Assembly: GCA_032191485.1 (NCBI GenBank)
Contig: JAVDOI010000130.1
Coordinates: 364,001-428,000, forward strand
Direction of reading: 5' to 3'
DNA length: 64,000 bases
From: Leptoclinus maculatus
Taxonomy: Eukaryota > Chordata > Actinopteri > Perciformes > Stichaeidae
Positions 23,143 to 36,306 of the stretch are shown in pieces (position 1 is the stretch's first letter; every line of letters begins with the position of its first letter). Below the pieces are notes generated by a model. The model did not search any database, was not told where the DNA came from, and was given only the letters and a program-made list of their open reading frames with translations. The translations under genes were made by a program, and so were the position numbers.

Positions 23143-23890
23143 CCCTTAACCCTCCAAAATGTGTCATATTTCAACCATTTCTAAGTGTTTTACTTTTACT
23201 GCTTTTTGTGAATGTTTCAACTTTTTAGATATTATGGCTTGAATGTTGAATGTTTTTTAATTTGAGTAGTTGTCATAACCTGGCTCTTAGGCTATGACAA
23301 ATACAGAAAAGAGACAGTGAATGATGGTAAAGTAAAGTATTTATTTTAAATAAGTAAAGAAAGAGTTACCATTATGAAGTGTGTCAGTCCGTAACATCAG
23401 TAATGTAAATGTGAATGCATGTGGGATGTTGTCAGCAAAACAAAAGATCAAAACCAAAATATAACTGGGCAGCCACTGGCCACTATCACTCCACGCACGC
23501 AAGAGAAAGGCTGCCTTGAGCAACACTGGAGCAGGGCTTTTATGCCCTAGCAGCTCCAGGACCAGGTGATCTGCATCAGGCAATCTGCCCCTTCAGAGAC
23601 AAAAGGGACAAAGGCATACTTTACAGTGGTTAGACAGGGGCCGTCACATAGTTTACCCTTTAGTCTGCAAAATGTGTCATATTTCAACCATATTTAAGTG
23701 TTTTACTTTTACTGCTTTTCGTGAATGTCACATATATTGGTGATTAAAACCTTGAGGCAGTTTTATCTTTTTAGATGTTATGGCTTGAATGCTTTTTAAT
23801 TCGATTAGTTTACCCTTTAATCTGCAAAATGTGTCATATTTCAACCATATTTAAGTGTTTTATTTGTATTGCTTTTCGTGAATGTCACTA
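23143..23890. repeat. 159-bp-period repeat, split by a solo LTR
   Basis: Units containing AATGTGTCATATTTCAACCA followed by AAGTGTTTTACTTTTACTGC occur near 23157, 23667 and 23826. The last two are about 159 bp apart. The first is separated from the rest by the Gypsy-like LTR at 23271-23648. Mirror: 26753-27500. Confidence 0.75.
23271..23648 (-). mobile_element. Gypsy-like solo LTR (left arm)
   Basis: 378 bp with TG...CA ends (minus strand TGTGACGGCCCCTGTC to GGTTATGACA), flanked by TAGT (23267-23270 and 23649-23652). On the minus strand it has a TATA-like GCATAAAAGCC and AATAAA, as expected for a promoter and polyadenylation signal. The neighbouring repeat unit reads straight through as GTAGTTTACCC without it, supporting an insertion. 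Assignment to Gypsy is by LTR style only. Confidence 0.65.
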
Positions 23891-24298
23891 TTGGTGAATA
23901 ATACCTTCAGGGCTATGGATGGCTGTAATATTGACGGTAATATTAGATCATTTTGGGAGCATTTATTTCAACAAGTAAGCTTAACGTTAACGTTAGCTGA
24001 GTGTTAACTTGCTGAACATTTTCTGTGGGGTCCACTTTAACACGTGTGTTTGCATGTGCTGTGTTGTAAGGTGGCTGACCGTAAGCTAACGTTACGTTAG
24101 CTTTTCAAAATCGTGTTTGATTAGGTTGCACAGGAGTTATTTATTACATTTATAGCAGTAACTTAGCTAGCTTCTCAAGGCACAAGGTCATTAGTTGGTT
24201 ATAGCAGAGGCTGGGTAACGTTTTGCAAAGAGGAAAAACGTTCTTGTGAAGTGTGTGAAATGATAATAAAGTTTCTACAATCTCAGTGCAGACTACAG
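23891..24298. other. Innermost part of left arm, no gene
   Basis: Contains short palindromic AACGTTAACGTTAGC and GCTAACGTTACGTTAGC words. No coding region. It ends at the palindrome junction. Mirror: 26345-26752. Confidence 0.5.
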
Positions 24299-26344
24299 GC
24301 CTTTTCCAAAAAAAGCTGTTTTCAGTCTTTAGAGTCAAGAGGGTTTTTGTTGGTTCCTATAAAAACACTAATAAATTACTTTTTATAAAATTGACATATG
24401 TTGGACACAAAAGGACACTCTACTAGGATGCATTGGATTGAAGTCATTAGCATGCTGCTAACAGGAGATAGCTTTCCCAAGGGTCTGCAGACTTCTTACT
24501 TTGCAGGCTGAATCAAGGTATCAGACGGAAGGTGTGATGCAAAATTCAGGCAGTTTCAACCTTTTTCTCAGATTCTATGACCATTTTTACATAGGTCAAA
24601 TTTACCGGCCCTTTAAGGGAATTTAGCGCCAATTTAGACCTTTCTTGCTGTTTTCGGGCACCTTAACTTGCAGCTACGACCTCCAAATTTTAGTCATTTC
24701 ACACACACACCAACACAAATGTCATGGGTGGTCACCAATCTCTGTCGATAAGTGTCTTATTGGTCAGCAAACGTGTTTATTAACTTGCAGTAACACATAT
24801 ATGCACATACTTCAGATTCTTTATAGAAGCTGTCAGCCTCCCCTGCAGGCACTTTCTCCTAATCACATTGACAAAATTATGAAAAGTGTTTTTTTTATTA
24901 TTATTTTAATAACATTAAGATCTATGCTATTCTCAGTGTCTCCTCCTCCAGAAGAGGATGTAGGAAATGTAAGATTTACCCTATAACATTATCTATTTTT
25001 TTCAGGAATGTATATGCAGTTTTTTGGTTCATGTTTTTTATTTTCATAGCATTTTCAAGATGACGAAGAAGAAGAGGAAAATGAATTGTCACAAACCGGG
25101 CCAAACGGCCATGACAAAAAAGGGAGATGCATTCAGTGAAGCAGTTTAACCATTATTTATTAGGTTTAAAGTAACATAAAAGACAAACATAAACGAACAG
25201 TGACATGTGAAGTCAGTGATTTCAGCAGTGTAAGTGAGTGTGCGTGGAAAGTGTATATGCAGTGTTGTATAGTGTTGTTACGTGCCGTGTTGTGTTTTGT
25301 GCTCTCCCTCTGCTCCCCCTCCTCAGTGTCCTCTCGGGTGCCGCCCATTTCCCTGGATGCCAGCTGCCGGGTGATTAAACGCGGCTGCTTGCAATCACGA
25401 TTAGCGGTGGTTAAAAGCAGAGGAGCGCCTCATGGACAACCCCTTGGGCACAGCTTAGTCGTGAAGCTGTGGAGCGGCGTGAAGCTGAACAGCACCATTG
25501 AAGCATTTACTCTGTTCACGAATAAATGTCTTGCGTTATACCATCCTCAGTTGCGCATTCTCTTTCCCCGGGAAATTTACATCGTTACTCCCTGCATCCC
25601 CTAGATGCCAAAAAGGGGAATGTAACAAGTGTAGAAACCAACCATAACCACAAACAAAACCAAAATGCGTGTCTCAGGAAGGAGCGAGCGAGCCACTGAG
25701 AATCCAGAGGGTTTTTATACTGGGTGCTCTGGCACACAGGGCCAGTGTTGCTAATGGCCTCAGGTGTTTCCACTCTGCCTGACAACCCTCTGCCACACCT
25801 GCAAGGAAGGCAGCCAAACAAACGAGCAGACGGGACAGAGAGGGTCGTCACAGAATAAAGTTATTCTTTGATTTGAAAAATAAACATTCATCTTCCCCAA
25901 GTCAATTAATTCATACCTGGAAGAGTTCCAGAAGTTCTCAAGTTTTTATCTCAGCAGTAAGCGCTCAGCTCAAAAAATAAAAGGACACACACATTTTCTG
26001 TAAATAGTTTAATAATGTATTGTTTATCTAAATAGCACTGCCGTCTGTTAGCGTAACGCGGAAAAGGATCTGGCAGTGAGTGTGTGTGAGACTGAGGTTT
26101 AAATGGTACGTACAGCAGAGTGAGTAGGTGAGAGTGAATGAGCTGATTAGGTGAGTGAGAGAGAGTGACAGGAGAAAAGGGGCAGAGCTGTGACAGGAAC
26201 CTGCTATCCACTATAAGTTATGAATTTTATTCTACATAAACCTCACAGTATAATGAAAAATCTAGATTTCTTTCTCGTTCCTCGTGTTACAATCAGAATA
26301 AAATATTAAATTATGTAGTAGGGTTATGTTGCAAAATGTAAAAT
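24299..26344. other. Single-copy spacer of the palindrome
   Basis: About 2.05 kb present once between the two arms. I see no host gene. It contains an LTR-like block (25112-25852, listed separately), an acidic/lysine-rich coding-like stretch near 25060-25100 too short to call, and AT-rich sequence on both sides. The block near 25955-26208 is also repeat-like but has no boundaries I can support. Confidence 0.8.
25112..25852 (-). mobile_element. LTR-like block in spacer
   Basis: On the minus strand it begins TGTGACGACCCTCTC, has a clear TATA motif CAGTATAAAAACCC, AATAAATAATGG toward the end, and ends TTTTTTGTCA. Organisation resembles the Gypsy-like LTR at 23271-23648, but no target duplication is visible, so boundaries and completeness are uncertain. 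Confidence 0.45.
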
Positions 26345-26752
26345 CTGTAGTCTGCACTGAGATTGTAGAAACTTTATTATCATTTCACACACTTCACAAG
26401 AACGTTTTTCCTCTTTGCAAAACGTTACCCAGCCTCTGCTATAACCAACTAATGACCTTGTGCCTTGAGAAGCTAGCTAAGTTACTGCTATAAATGTAAT
26501 AAATAACTCCTGTGCAACCTAATCAAACACGATTTTGAAAAGCTAACGTAACGTTAGCTTACGGTCAGCCACCTTACAACACAGCACATGCAAACACACG
26601 TGTTAAAGTGGACCCCACAGAAAATGTTCAGCAAGTTAACACTCAGCTAACGTTAACGTTAAGCTTACTTGTTGAAATAAATGCTCCCAAAATGATCTAA
26701 TATTACCGTCAATATTACAGCCATCCATAGCCCTGAAGGTATTATTCACCAA

Positions 26753-27500
26753 TAGTGACATTCACGAAAAGCAATACAAATAAAACACTTAAATATGGTT
26801 GAAATATGACACATTTTGCAGATTAAAGGGTAAACTAATCGAATTAAAAAGCATTCAAGCCATAACATCTAAAAAGATAAAACTGCCTCAAGGTTTTAAT
26901 CACCAATATATGTGACATTCACGAAAAGCAGTAAAAGTAAAACACTTAAATATGGTTGAAATATGACACATTTTGCAGACTAAAGGGTAAACTATGTGAC
27001 GGCCCCTGTCTAACCACTGTAAAGTATGCCTTTGTCCCTTTTGTCTCTGAAGGGGCAGATTGCCTGATGCAGATCACCTGGTCCTGGAGCTGCTAGGGCA
27101 TAAAAGCCCTGCTCCAGTGTTGCTCAAGGCAGCCTTTCTCTTGCGTGCGTGGAGTGATAGTGGCCAGTGGCTGCCCAGTTATATTTTGGTTTTGATCTTT
27201 TGTTTTGCTGACAACATCCCACATGCATTCACATTTACATTACTGATGTTACGGACTGACACACTTCATAATGGTAACTCTTTCTTTACTTATTTAAAAT
27301 AAATACTTTACTTTACCATCATTCACTGTCTCTTTTCTGTATTTGTCATAGCCTAAGAGCCAGGTTATGACAACTACTCAAATTAAAAAACATTCAACAT
27401 TCAAGCCATAATATCTAAAAAGTTGAAACATTCACAAAAAGCAGTAAAAGTAAAACACTTAGAAATGGTTGAAATATGACACATTTTGGAGGGTTAAGGG
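26753..27500. repeat. 159-bp-period repeat (right arm)
   Basis: Mirror of 23143-23890, including the LTR interruption. Confidence 0.75.
26995..27372 (+). mobile_element. Gypsy-like solo LTR (right arm)
   Basis: Mirror of 23271-23648, with the same TGTGACGGCCCC start and the same flanking four bases. It interrupts the mirrored 159-bp repeat (26753-27500). Confidence 0.65.
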
Positions 27501-28102
27501 GTAAATAAATTAAAAGAAAAAAACATTCAAACTTGCTCAAGTATTTTCACAAGTACTGTCCTGTCTAAAATATGTGATGAATTTGACGGATTTCGGAAGT
27601 CACATGAAACACACACACGCGTACCTGTACCTTACCAACAGTGCACTGTTATGCTACTCTAACCAAGAGGGAACTTGTGTTTCTGGTCATTTTAAAAATA
27701 CTAAAATGGAATAGAAAATGTACTTTTAAGGTCTTTAACCAGTATATTACTTCAAATTATCTTTTTCATTTTTTTTTAAGAAATTGCCAAGAGGGAACCT
27801 GCATCTTTGAGTGATGTCTACCTATCAAAGAGGGGACTTCAATGTATAGTGGAGCTGCATGCACCTATTATTACACCTAATAAGTCTTTTTTTAACCACA
27901 AAAACTGTTTCTTTCAAAAATGTATAGTTAACCTTTAATGTTATTAGTATTAGACATTTCTCTGTGATACCAATGTTATAAAAATAATCATGGCAACTTT
28001 AAATGAGAATTATGTTTTAACTACAATCGGAAGTAAATTGGCTGCATGCACTTACATCACAGACTGCAGTATTAGCAACAAGTTTACTTTATCTAATCTT
28101 TA
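27501..28102. other. Non-coding stretch (right arm)
   Basis: Mirror of 22541-23142; no gene recognised. Confidence 0.4.
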
Positions 28103-28708
28103 ATCATACTACATTTTACAGTTACATTTTAAAGATTGATCACAAGTGTACATTACATGTAATTTTCTCCATGGGAAATTCATATTCTGCTGTGGAATTG
28201 TTGGTAATTTTTATGTTTGGAATGGTGAATTACGCACTTTAAAGGAGTTCCCTTCCTCCTGTGGATTAGATTTAATTTTGTAATTGCTTTTAATAACCCA
28301 ATCGTAGGCAGGTTTTATGTCAAATCAGCATAAATGTATGTTAACACCTTAGTGTTCAGCTACAGTGATATTTTACATGAGTGACCGAGAGGTTTAGAGG
28401 TGACTTAAGTTGTCTTCTTAACCATGACATGAGAAGCTTCAAATCATAATTTTGCTCAGCTGTCTGCATCCCGACTAAAATTTGATGATGTAAAACATTT
28501 TGAAGTTACATTTAAAGATTGATCACAAGAGGAAGTCATTTTCTTCTTAGGGAATTCATATTCTGCTGTGGACTTGTTCATTTTTATGACCTGTTTGGAA
28601 TGGTAAATTATGCATTTTAAAGAGTTCCCTTCATCCTGTGGATTACATTTCATTTTGTATTTGCTCTTAATAACCCAGTCGTAGCCAGGTTTCGAATCAT
28701 GCGTCAAC
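28103..28708. repeat. Degenerate direct duplication (right arm)
   Basis: Mirror of 21935-22540, two diverged units about 377 bp apart. Confidence 0.7.
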
Positions 28709-28865
28709 TACACTTTTTTGTGGCTGTTTTGGCATCTTCAGGGCATTCATTTTAAATTAATTCATGAATATAGCAAGGTCAGATTAAACATACTGATTTA
28801 CTCTATTTTTAATACGGATAATTTGCTTCTTAATCCATAATTGCATATCGATGTTGCTTCTGTCA

Positions 28866-31800
28866 GTCTTTTTTTTCTTTTCTTTTTTTTTCTTTTAACA
28901 TATACAGACAAACAACAAACCTGTCCCACCCACTGGTACACCCACCTAGAAGAACAGAAAAGTAAATAAATAAAAAAAAAAGGTCACCTCATTTCGTAGT
29001 GCCTGATGTCATTATGTATATGTTCAGAAACACACACATACACCATACATCTGTATGTAGACATGCCTACATCACTCTACAAAGTAAATATACAATCAAC
29101 ACATCATACAAGCACAATATGCCTAAAAAAAATCAAGACAACAGGATTGGCCAAGTAGGTAGAAACCAGAGTGCCCGAATTATTACTTGTCCATCAGAAA
29201 GAGAGTTAAATAAAAATAAAAATAAAACCAGTTGTCTATTATGCGCCACATGATTAAGGGTCTAGACCAAGAAATACTGCTAGGGGGTATCAGGCATAGT
29301 TTTGAGTTTCCCCAAGTATGTCAGAACCGGGTCCCAGGTGGAAAATAATTTGTTCCTTGACCCCCTAAGTGAGTATTTTATTTTCTCCAATTGTATGAAT
29401 TGCATCGGGTCACTAAACCACATAGACGCCTTAGGTGGATTTGTTGATTTCCAATGCAACAATATTCTTCTACGTGCAAGAAGTGTTGTAAACGCCATGA
29501 TGTTTTTATGTCTTTTTCTTATTGTAGTGTTGTCTATCTGTGACACCAAATATAGCTGATGCTGCATTGGGTTGGAGATCAATATTAAGAGCCTCAGATA
29601 GTGTTTTAAATATCACAGACCAGTAAGATGCCAGAGCAGGGCATGACCAAAACATGTGAGTTAAGTTGACAGGGGTATTATGACATCTGTTACAACTAGC
29701 ATCTGAATCAGGGTACATTTTAGCTAATCTTGCTTTTGAGAAATGAGCTTGATGCAGAACTTTAAATTGTATTATGTTAAGTTTTGCACAAGAGGAACTG
29801 TCATTCACTCTTTGTAAAGCACAGTTCCACATGTCTTCTTCTGTCACCCCCTAGCTCACCTTCCCAGTCCGCCCTTATCTTCGCCAGGGTTACGTTTTTA
29901 AGAGAGGCTATACAGTCATGTATTCTTGAAATTAGCCTTTTTGAGTCGAATAGGAATTCTAACATATCATCCAAGCCTGACACTGAAGAGATGTTTGGAA
30001 AGTTAGAGTCATGACAATTAAGGAAGTGGCGGATTTGGAAATATCGAAATAAACTGGACCGAGGAAGGCTAAATTTGTGTGATAAATCCTCAAAGCTGGC
30101 AAATATACAGTTTATGTACATATCCTTAAATTGAACGATGCCTTTTCTTTTCCAAAGAGAGAATGTAGCATCTATTCTAACTGGGGGGAAGAGGTGGTTA
30201 TTGCATATGGGGCTTATGTTAAGAAGATAGTTAAAACCAAAGTTCCGTTTAAATTGAAACCATATCTTGAGGGTATTGATGACAATTGGATTGTTTGTGA
30301 AATGTGAGATAGAAACTGGAAGTGACCAGGGCTGTAAGAGATGTTGAGCTGCAAGATCTAGCTTCGTAGTGACACCAGTCTGTATCTGGAGCTTGTAGCC
30401 AAAAGAGAATTTTTTGAACATTTGTTGCCCAATAATAGTAGCAAAGATTAGGAAGAGCTAGCCCTCCCTATAATTTAGGCCTCTGTCGAAGTTCTATACG
30501 TATCCTAGGATTCTTACTATTCCATATAAATGAAGTGAAAGCTTTGTCAATGCGTTTGAAGAAAGATTTAGGAAGGTAGAGTGGAAGGCATTGAAACATG
30601 TAAAGGAATTTGGGGAGCACATTCATCTTGATGCAATTCACTTTTCCTGCCAAAGATAAGTTAATTGTTTTCTATTTCTTCAGATCTAGTTTTACTTTCT
30701 CAAGTAGAGAAAAGAAGTTTTCTTGATAAAGGTTCTGCATATCTCTTGTGATGTTAATGCCCAAGTATTTAAAGCCATTTCTCGACATTTTGAATGGTAA
30801 TACATTATTCTGAATTTGAAGCGCCAAGTTATTAACAGGGTAGCATTCACTTTTACTAAAATTGAGTTTATACCCAGAAAATTTACCAAATCTTAACAAG
30901 GCTTGGATAATGTGAGGTACACTTAGATATATATGATAATAAATCATCAGCATATAAAGATCATTTATACTCTTCCTCTCCTCTAAAAATTCCAGTTATT
31001 GATGTTAACGACTTGAGTGTGATGGATAAGGGCTCTGTTGGGGCAATAATACTACGAGCTACACAGGAGCCGCAGCTGCTGGACCGGTTTGTTGACAAGT
31101 TACTGCGCATGTGCGCCAAAAATAAGTTCGCTGAATTCAGGTTTCAAAATAAAACATGTATTTAATATCAAATGCAATCTGAATTAACTATCGATAGTAA
31201 AATGCTCTCGAGAACAGCTTTCACACACACTCCAAACAGGAAGCTTGTTACCTGAAGGACGAAATGAAATGAAGAGACCGAAGATTCATTTGAATCTCCT
31301 TTCATAGTCCGTAAAATATTTGTCTCAAATACTATTGGCTTAAATCCAGCTGACTCCTCCGAGCCTCAGTCAGCTGACTCCCTTGTCGTCTCCTATTGGT
31401 CTGGTCTGTTGCTCCTCCTGCTTGGGTCCCTCTTGGGTCCTCTCTCTGATCCTGGTGTCCTCTGTAAATGCCTGTCTTAAAATCCCTGTCTATCCCTATC
31501 GACTATTCTTTACAGATTAATACATTCAATAATTGTCTCTTATGGTTCAACACTTCTATAGTAAACATACTGTAAACATATTATACACTTGATAAGTATT
31601 CTGGTGACATCCCACATACTTTGACAGTTTTAACAAGCACAATGTGGCATTCCACATGCTTCCTATAAACATACTGTAAAGATAATACATCTCATAGATA
31701 AATATATTGCAACTCTTTAACCCATGGTAACATTCTTATTATTGTGCTTAATACTGAAATCCTTCACAGCTCTATGGCCAGAGCAAATAACAGTGGGCTG

Positions 31801-33260
31801 ATTGGACAACCCTGACGGGTTGCTCTTGACAATGTGAAGTATTGTGATTGCCTACCATTTGTAACTACAGAGGCCTTCGGTGAATTGTATAGGAGTTTAA
31901 TCAATGAAATCAGGTTAGGACCATAACCGGATTTCTCTAAGCATGTAAATAAGTATTCCCATTCAACCCTGTCAAAAGCTTTCTCTGCGTCCAGCGAGAT
32001 AACCACTTCTGGTACCTCACTGGATGCAGAAGAGTGAATAGTATTTAAAAGCTGACGGACGTTGGTAAATGAGTGTTGCCCCAAAATGAAACCGGTTTGG
32101 TCAACAGAGATCACTTCACTCATTGTGGTTTCTAGGCTCATAGACATATCCACGCGATTTTAACAGCATTTTTTCCGTCTTTCCAGTTGATAATAAGTTG
32201 TATTGAGTTTGCAGGTCAAGCTTCCTTTTATGGAGTTCAGGGGATGGTGACGTAGAATACTGAGCATCCACTGTGTTTATTGATTTAATAAACTGGTCTT
32301 GTTCATTTCTACGCGTCTTATTCGCTCTTGATGAATATGATATAATCTCACCTCTGATCACGGCCTTCAGTGTTTCCCATAGCAGGGAAGGGGAGATGTT
32401 GTCTTTTTTTATTAGATTCTAAAAAGTCATCAATTTTTTTGTTTATCAACTCACAAAAAGAAGCGTCAGCCAGAAAGGTTTAGTCTAGTTTCCAAGGAGG
32501 GCGTTCCAAATTATTAAAAGCCCATGTGAGATCTAATAACACTGGGGCGTGATCAGATTCAGTTATAGTTGAATATTCAGCTTTCGTGACAAAGGGAAGA
32601 AGGGTTCGATCAATAAAGAAGTAGTCTATTCTACTGTATGAGTGGTGCACTGGGGAAAAATAGGAAAAGGATTGACACAGTGGGAATAAAGAACACCAAG
32701 GATCGACACTTCCTATTTGATCCATAATAAGGGATAATGAGTTTGCCATTTTTGACGGTTTTGTAGATTTAGGATTAGAACGGTCCAATACTGGATTAAC
32801 TGTACAGTTTAGATCACCCCCGAAAATTAGTTGTTGTGAGTTTAAATCTGGTATTAATGAGATAACTTTGCCTATGAATTTCATCATCATCCCAATTTGG
32901 GGCATATACATTAACCAAAACGACAGGTTTGTGGAAAAGGAGTCCTGATACAATGACAAAGCGTCCTTGTGGATCTGAAATAACATTTGTACCTCTGAAC
33001 TGAATTCTTTTGTGTATCAGTATAGCTGTCCCACGTGTTTTTAAATAAAAATTTGAGTGGAACATATGCCCCACCCAAGTTTTTCTAAGTCTGACTTGAT
33101 CTTTTAACAACAAATGAGTTTCTTGAAGAAACACAATTTCACATTTTAAGTATTTCAGATGATTGAATATTCTAGCTCTTTTTACAGGCCCATTTAGGCC
33201 TTTTACATTCCAGCTAATGAAACGCACATCAGCCTTACTCACATTAGTTATTTTTTCCAT
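28866..33260 (-). mobile_element. L1/Tx1-like LINE, broken, with solo LTR (right arm)
   Basis: Mirror of the left-arm LINE but without ERV-1. The C-terminal region therefore runs uninterrupted through the Cys/His knuckle (CNRCHNTPVNLTHMFWSCPA) in the frame 29506-29847, giving 113 residues before a stop. One residue differs from the left arm (VLHQAH here, VLHRAH there; base 29750). Endonuclease 32480-33260, RT core 31769-32153 and the YADD continuation 29693-31035 carry the same frameshifts and stops. Confidence 0.85.
31036..31768 (-). mobile_element. Solo LTR in LINE RT (right arm)
   Basis: Mirror of 14301-15033, 733 bp, same GAGC target duplication (read as GCTC on the plus strand). One base differs (31320). 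Its presence in both arms shows it predates arm divergence, unlike ERV-1. Confidence 0.93.
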
Positions 33261-33738
33261 GTTTAATCAAAAAAATAAAATAAAGGAGTAGTCATATTTT
33301 GAATCAAAAATCGTTGCAACACAGTGCACAGCTCCATGGGTGACCTCTCTAACCAGAACAAAAGCAGCTTCAAGCTGCAAAAATCTAGGGGTGTACCGTC
33401 CCATATCCCTATCCCACACACAAACAAAACTAACACTAAACCTATACTCGTTCCTCTCTCTGAGGCAAGCTGCAGGCTAAACACTATTTCTAAATACTTC
33501 TGGTAGTACATCCTGTTGATACTTATAGCCAAGAAGGCTCCCAGTGATTCATAGAATACAACAAGCTTAACACCTTCAACTTAAAATAATAATATAGGGC
33601 TAAAAAAACAACAACAAAAAAAACACTTTCTTTACAAGGAGTGGCCCAGCGATAACATTAGTGAGAGTAACCATACCTTGAGTCCTAGGGCTGTTGGCAG
33701 GATGATTTCAAACGAGATAGTTCACGTTTTCAAGTCAG

Positions 33739-34571
33739 CCCAGGTGGAAAATAAATATGCTAAATATATTTAATCTGAGCATACTTGAGTATACTTGAAG
33801 CCCTACTAATCATCAGTATACTTAAAGAGTGCTATTTTGGAAAAACTTATTTTGTACTTAATATACTTTAGTTGTGATTAAATAGTACTTAAGCATAGTT
33901 TGAAGTGTATTTAGTATATTTTTTGTGTGTTAAATTGGAACAACTTAATGTACACTTATTACAATTTAAGTATATGACTGTGTATGTACTAATATACATG
34001 CTGAAAGCCAATTTAAATTATACTTTTTTGTGTTTAAAGTATATTCGAAATATATTATATGTGTTTTACAAATATGTAAACAATACAATATAAATATATT
34101 TATATTATACTAATAGTATACCAAAAGTTATACTTTTGGCTTATTCCAATTACTAAGAAAGCACACTTTCTTATTACTTTGTACACTATACTATTATACA
34201 TTACAAATGTATTACCAGTATCCTAAATGCTGAATGTACTTCCCAGATAGTAATCAAAAACACTTTATTGAATTTCAAATATATTTTATTATATTATATA
34301 TATAATATTTATAATAGTACATTGAAAATACACTAACCAGAATTGTAGTATTTGCGAATATATAAAATGTACTAACATTGTACTTCTAACAATTTAAAAC
34401 TTTAAACACACTGTCAAATAATTGCAATATAGTGCATTTATGAGAGAAAAAAAGAAAAATATACTGAACAGAGAGAAAAACATTTTAAGTTGACATGGTA
34501 TTACTAAACAAAACAGAATGTTTCAGATTAAAACACAGAACACTGAACCATCCCAAAAAACAGAAACATGT
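33739..34571. repeat. AT-rich AGTATA tract (right arm)
   Basis: Mirror of 11498-12330. No gene. Confidence 0.5.
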
Positions 34572-35447
34572 TCATTTCTTTTTGTTGAACTGCTCATTGT
34601 TGCATTTCCTTCTGATGGCCGCTCGCACGTCCGAGGCTCTCGTCTGCGGAAACTCTTGAATAACAGCATCTGTAAAGAGAAGAGACGAGAGATGTCGCAC
34701 AGCATATTCATACAACATTTTCTTCTATTTTGACTACACAGGAAATCCTGTACATTTTGTGAATGTGCGAACCCCAGGAAATAATTAAATAACGTGTACC
34801 TGATGAAAGTTCGGAAGGCGGTGGGGCCCATGCGCATGTTGCCCTTGACCCCGAGGAAGCGTATGAACAGAGCGGCGATTCGCTCCACCAGCCGCAGGTA
34901 GTTGAACTGCTTGGTGTACTTGGGGTAGACCTGCTTCAGACACAGCGACGGCAGAGCCCCTTCGTCCGGGCTCCTCTCTTGTGGCTCCGCCTCCATGGGA
35001 ATCTCCTCTCCGTGTTCAAGCCCACCGGGCCTCAGTTGGGAACTATGGCCATGAAATGATAGGACGTAATCAGGATTAACATTGAGGAACTATATCAATA
35101 TCATGCCAATAATCCTACCAGTGCAGCTCAAACATATATATTTCATCACTGGTGGTGTGTTTACCACGAACATGTGATCCTGCTGCTTTATAAATCACAG
35201 AAGCTTTAAATTGTCTACATACGACTCGAGACAATTACTTACCTGTTATGGCCTGCACTTTGGCAACGTCCAGTTGCCTTTTAGGCGTTCCCACTTTCCC
35301 AGACTTCCCAGTCAAGGTGGACACCACAAGGACCTCCTTGGTGAATACCAGGGTAGCCAGCTCCTGGCAAAAAAGGGTCATCCGTGATCTATTAAGCTGC
35401 AGGAAGGCCCTCTTTGAAACTGTCACTGTGCTGCCAGCCAAGGCGTG
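34572..35447 (-). CDS. BEN-domain protein, 3' exons, right-arm copy
   Basis: Minus-strand exons 35243-35447 and 34572-34669, with the same frame and stop as the left-arm copy. The exon-like fragment of an unrecognised gene lies between them at 34800-35042. No sequence difference from the left arm was noticed. Confidence 0.6.
34800..35042 (-). pseudogene. Exon-like fragment of unrecognised gene (right arm)
   Basis: Mirror of 11027-11269, with ATG at 34996 read on the minus strand and a GT donor after 34800. Same phase conflict with the BEN exons. Confidence 0.5.
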
Positions 35448-36306
35448 CTGTATATGAGAGAATCAATGGAACACATTAATATACAGTTGGAAGATCTCTA
35501 CCTACCTATTAGGAATTAATAGACGTTATTCACATATGAATACAATGTGCTTGATTATTTAAAACACTGCTAGTAGTCTGTACATCCCTCTATAGAGCGG
35601 TACCAGCGTGATAGAGCGGTGTCACTTATGACAATAACGACGGCTCCGTTCTATTCAAGTGTTTCAGAGCCAGCATGCACAATACCAGGACCCTGAAACT
35701 AATACAGCAATCATTGACTTTATTACTCACATCTGTTACATGTCAACAGCCTTCAGTGAAAAAGCTATAGAGCACAATGCAGTTAAAACACAGTAATAAG
35801 GATTCTATTAACATTTTCCACAATCTTTACATTGGAAAGTGACATTCAGTGAGTGCACCTTGATTTTCATTCATGGTAGACTTCTTGGCAAAATAATCTG
35901 AATTCATCAACTTTGCAGTGACACCTGCTCCACTGATGAACAATATCCACCACAAAGTAGCGGAGAGGTGTTTGGTTTTGTATAGAACCTTTTCATATTG
36001 TTACGAGTACCACAGACATATATTGAGTATGTACAACCACTGTCCTAACCAACAACCTATTGTTATAAACAAGTGTGGCATATGTGCTCCATTGGTTTAA
36101 GGAGAGAAGAGATTAGACAAAGACGTTCTGTCCATTATGCTATTGAGCTTGTTGTAAAATAGCACATCGCTACCTGCTGGAACAAGCAGCTTTATTTTAT
36201 AAGGAACAGAATATACGTAACACCAAAATAATATTTCAAATATCTTTTTTATTGTTTAAAGCGATGTATTTCTTTGTAGATTAGATATCTGAAAATGGCA
36301 ATGTTC
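35448..36306. other. Intergenic stretch (right arm)
   Basis: Mirror of 9763-10621; nothing recognised beyond the cfap97 polyadenylation signals. Confidence 0.5.

Larger units (their letters stand above)
1..24298 (+). repeat. Left arm of giant inverted repeat
   Basis: The whole segment reappears in reverse complement at 26345-46068. Position 1 pairs with 46068 and position 24298 with 26345. Coding fragments, LINE frames and LTRs match in order and length, so there are no net indels apart from one 4,574-bp block present only in this arm (16377-20950: ERV plus one target-site copy). I noticed two single-base differences, at 14749 (pairs with 31320) and 16319 (pairs with 29750). The arm may extend left of the window. 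It could be a genuine recent inverted duplication or two haplotypes joined head to head by the assembler. Confidence 0.97.

Noticed and set aside
23341..23583. 80-codon frame duplicated in both arms
   Set aside because: Entirely inside the Gypsy-like solo LTR, so duplication is explained by the palindrome and coding is not supported.
25200..25604. 134-codon frame in the spacer
   Set aside because: Lies antisense inside an LTR-like block; no recognisable protein family.
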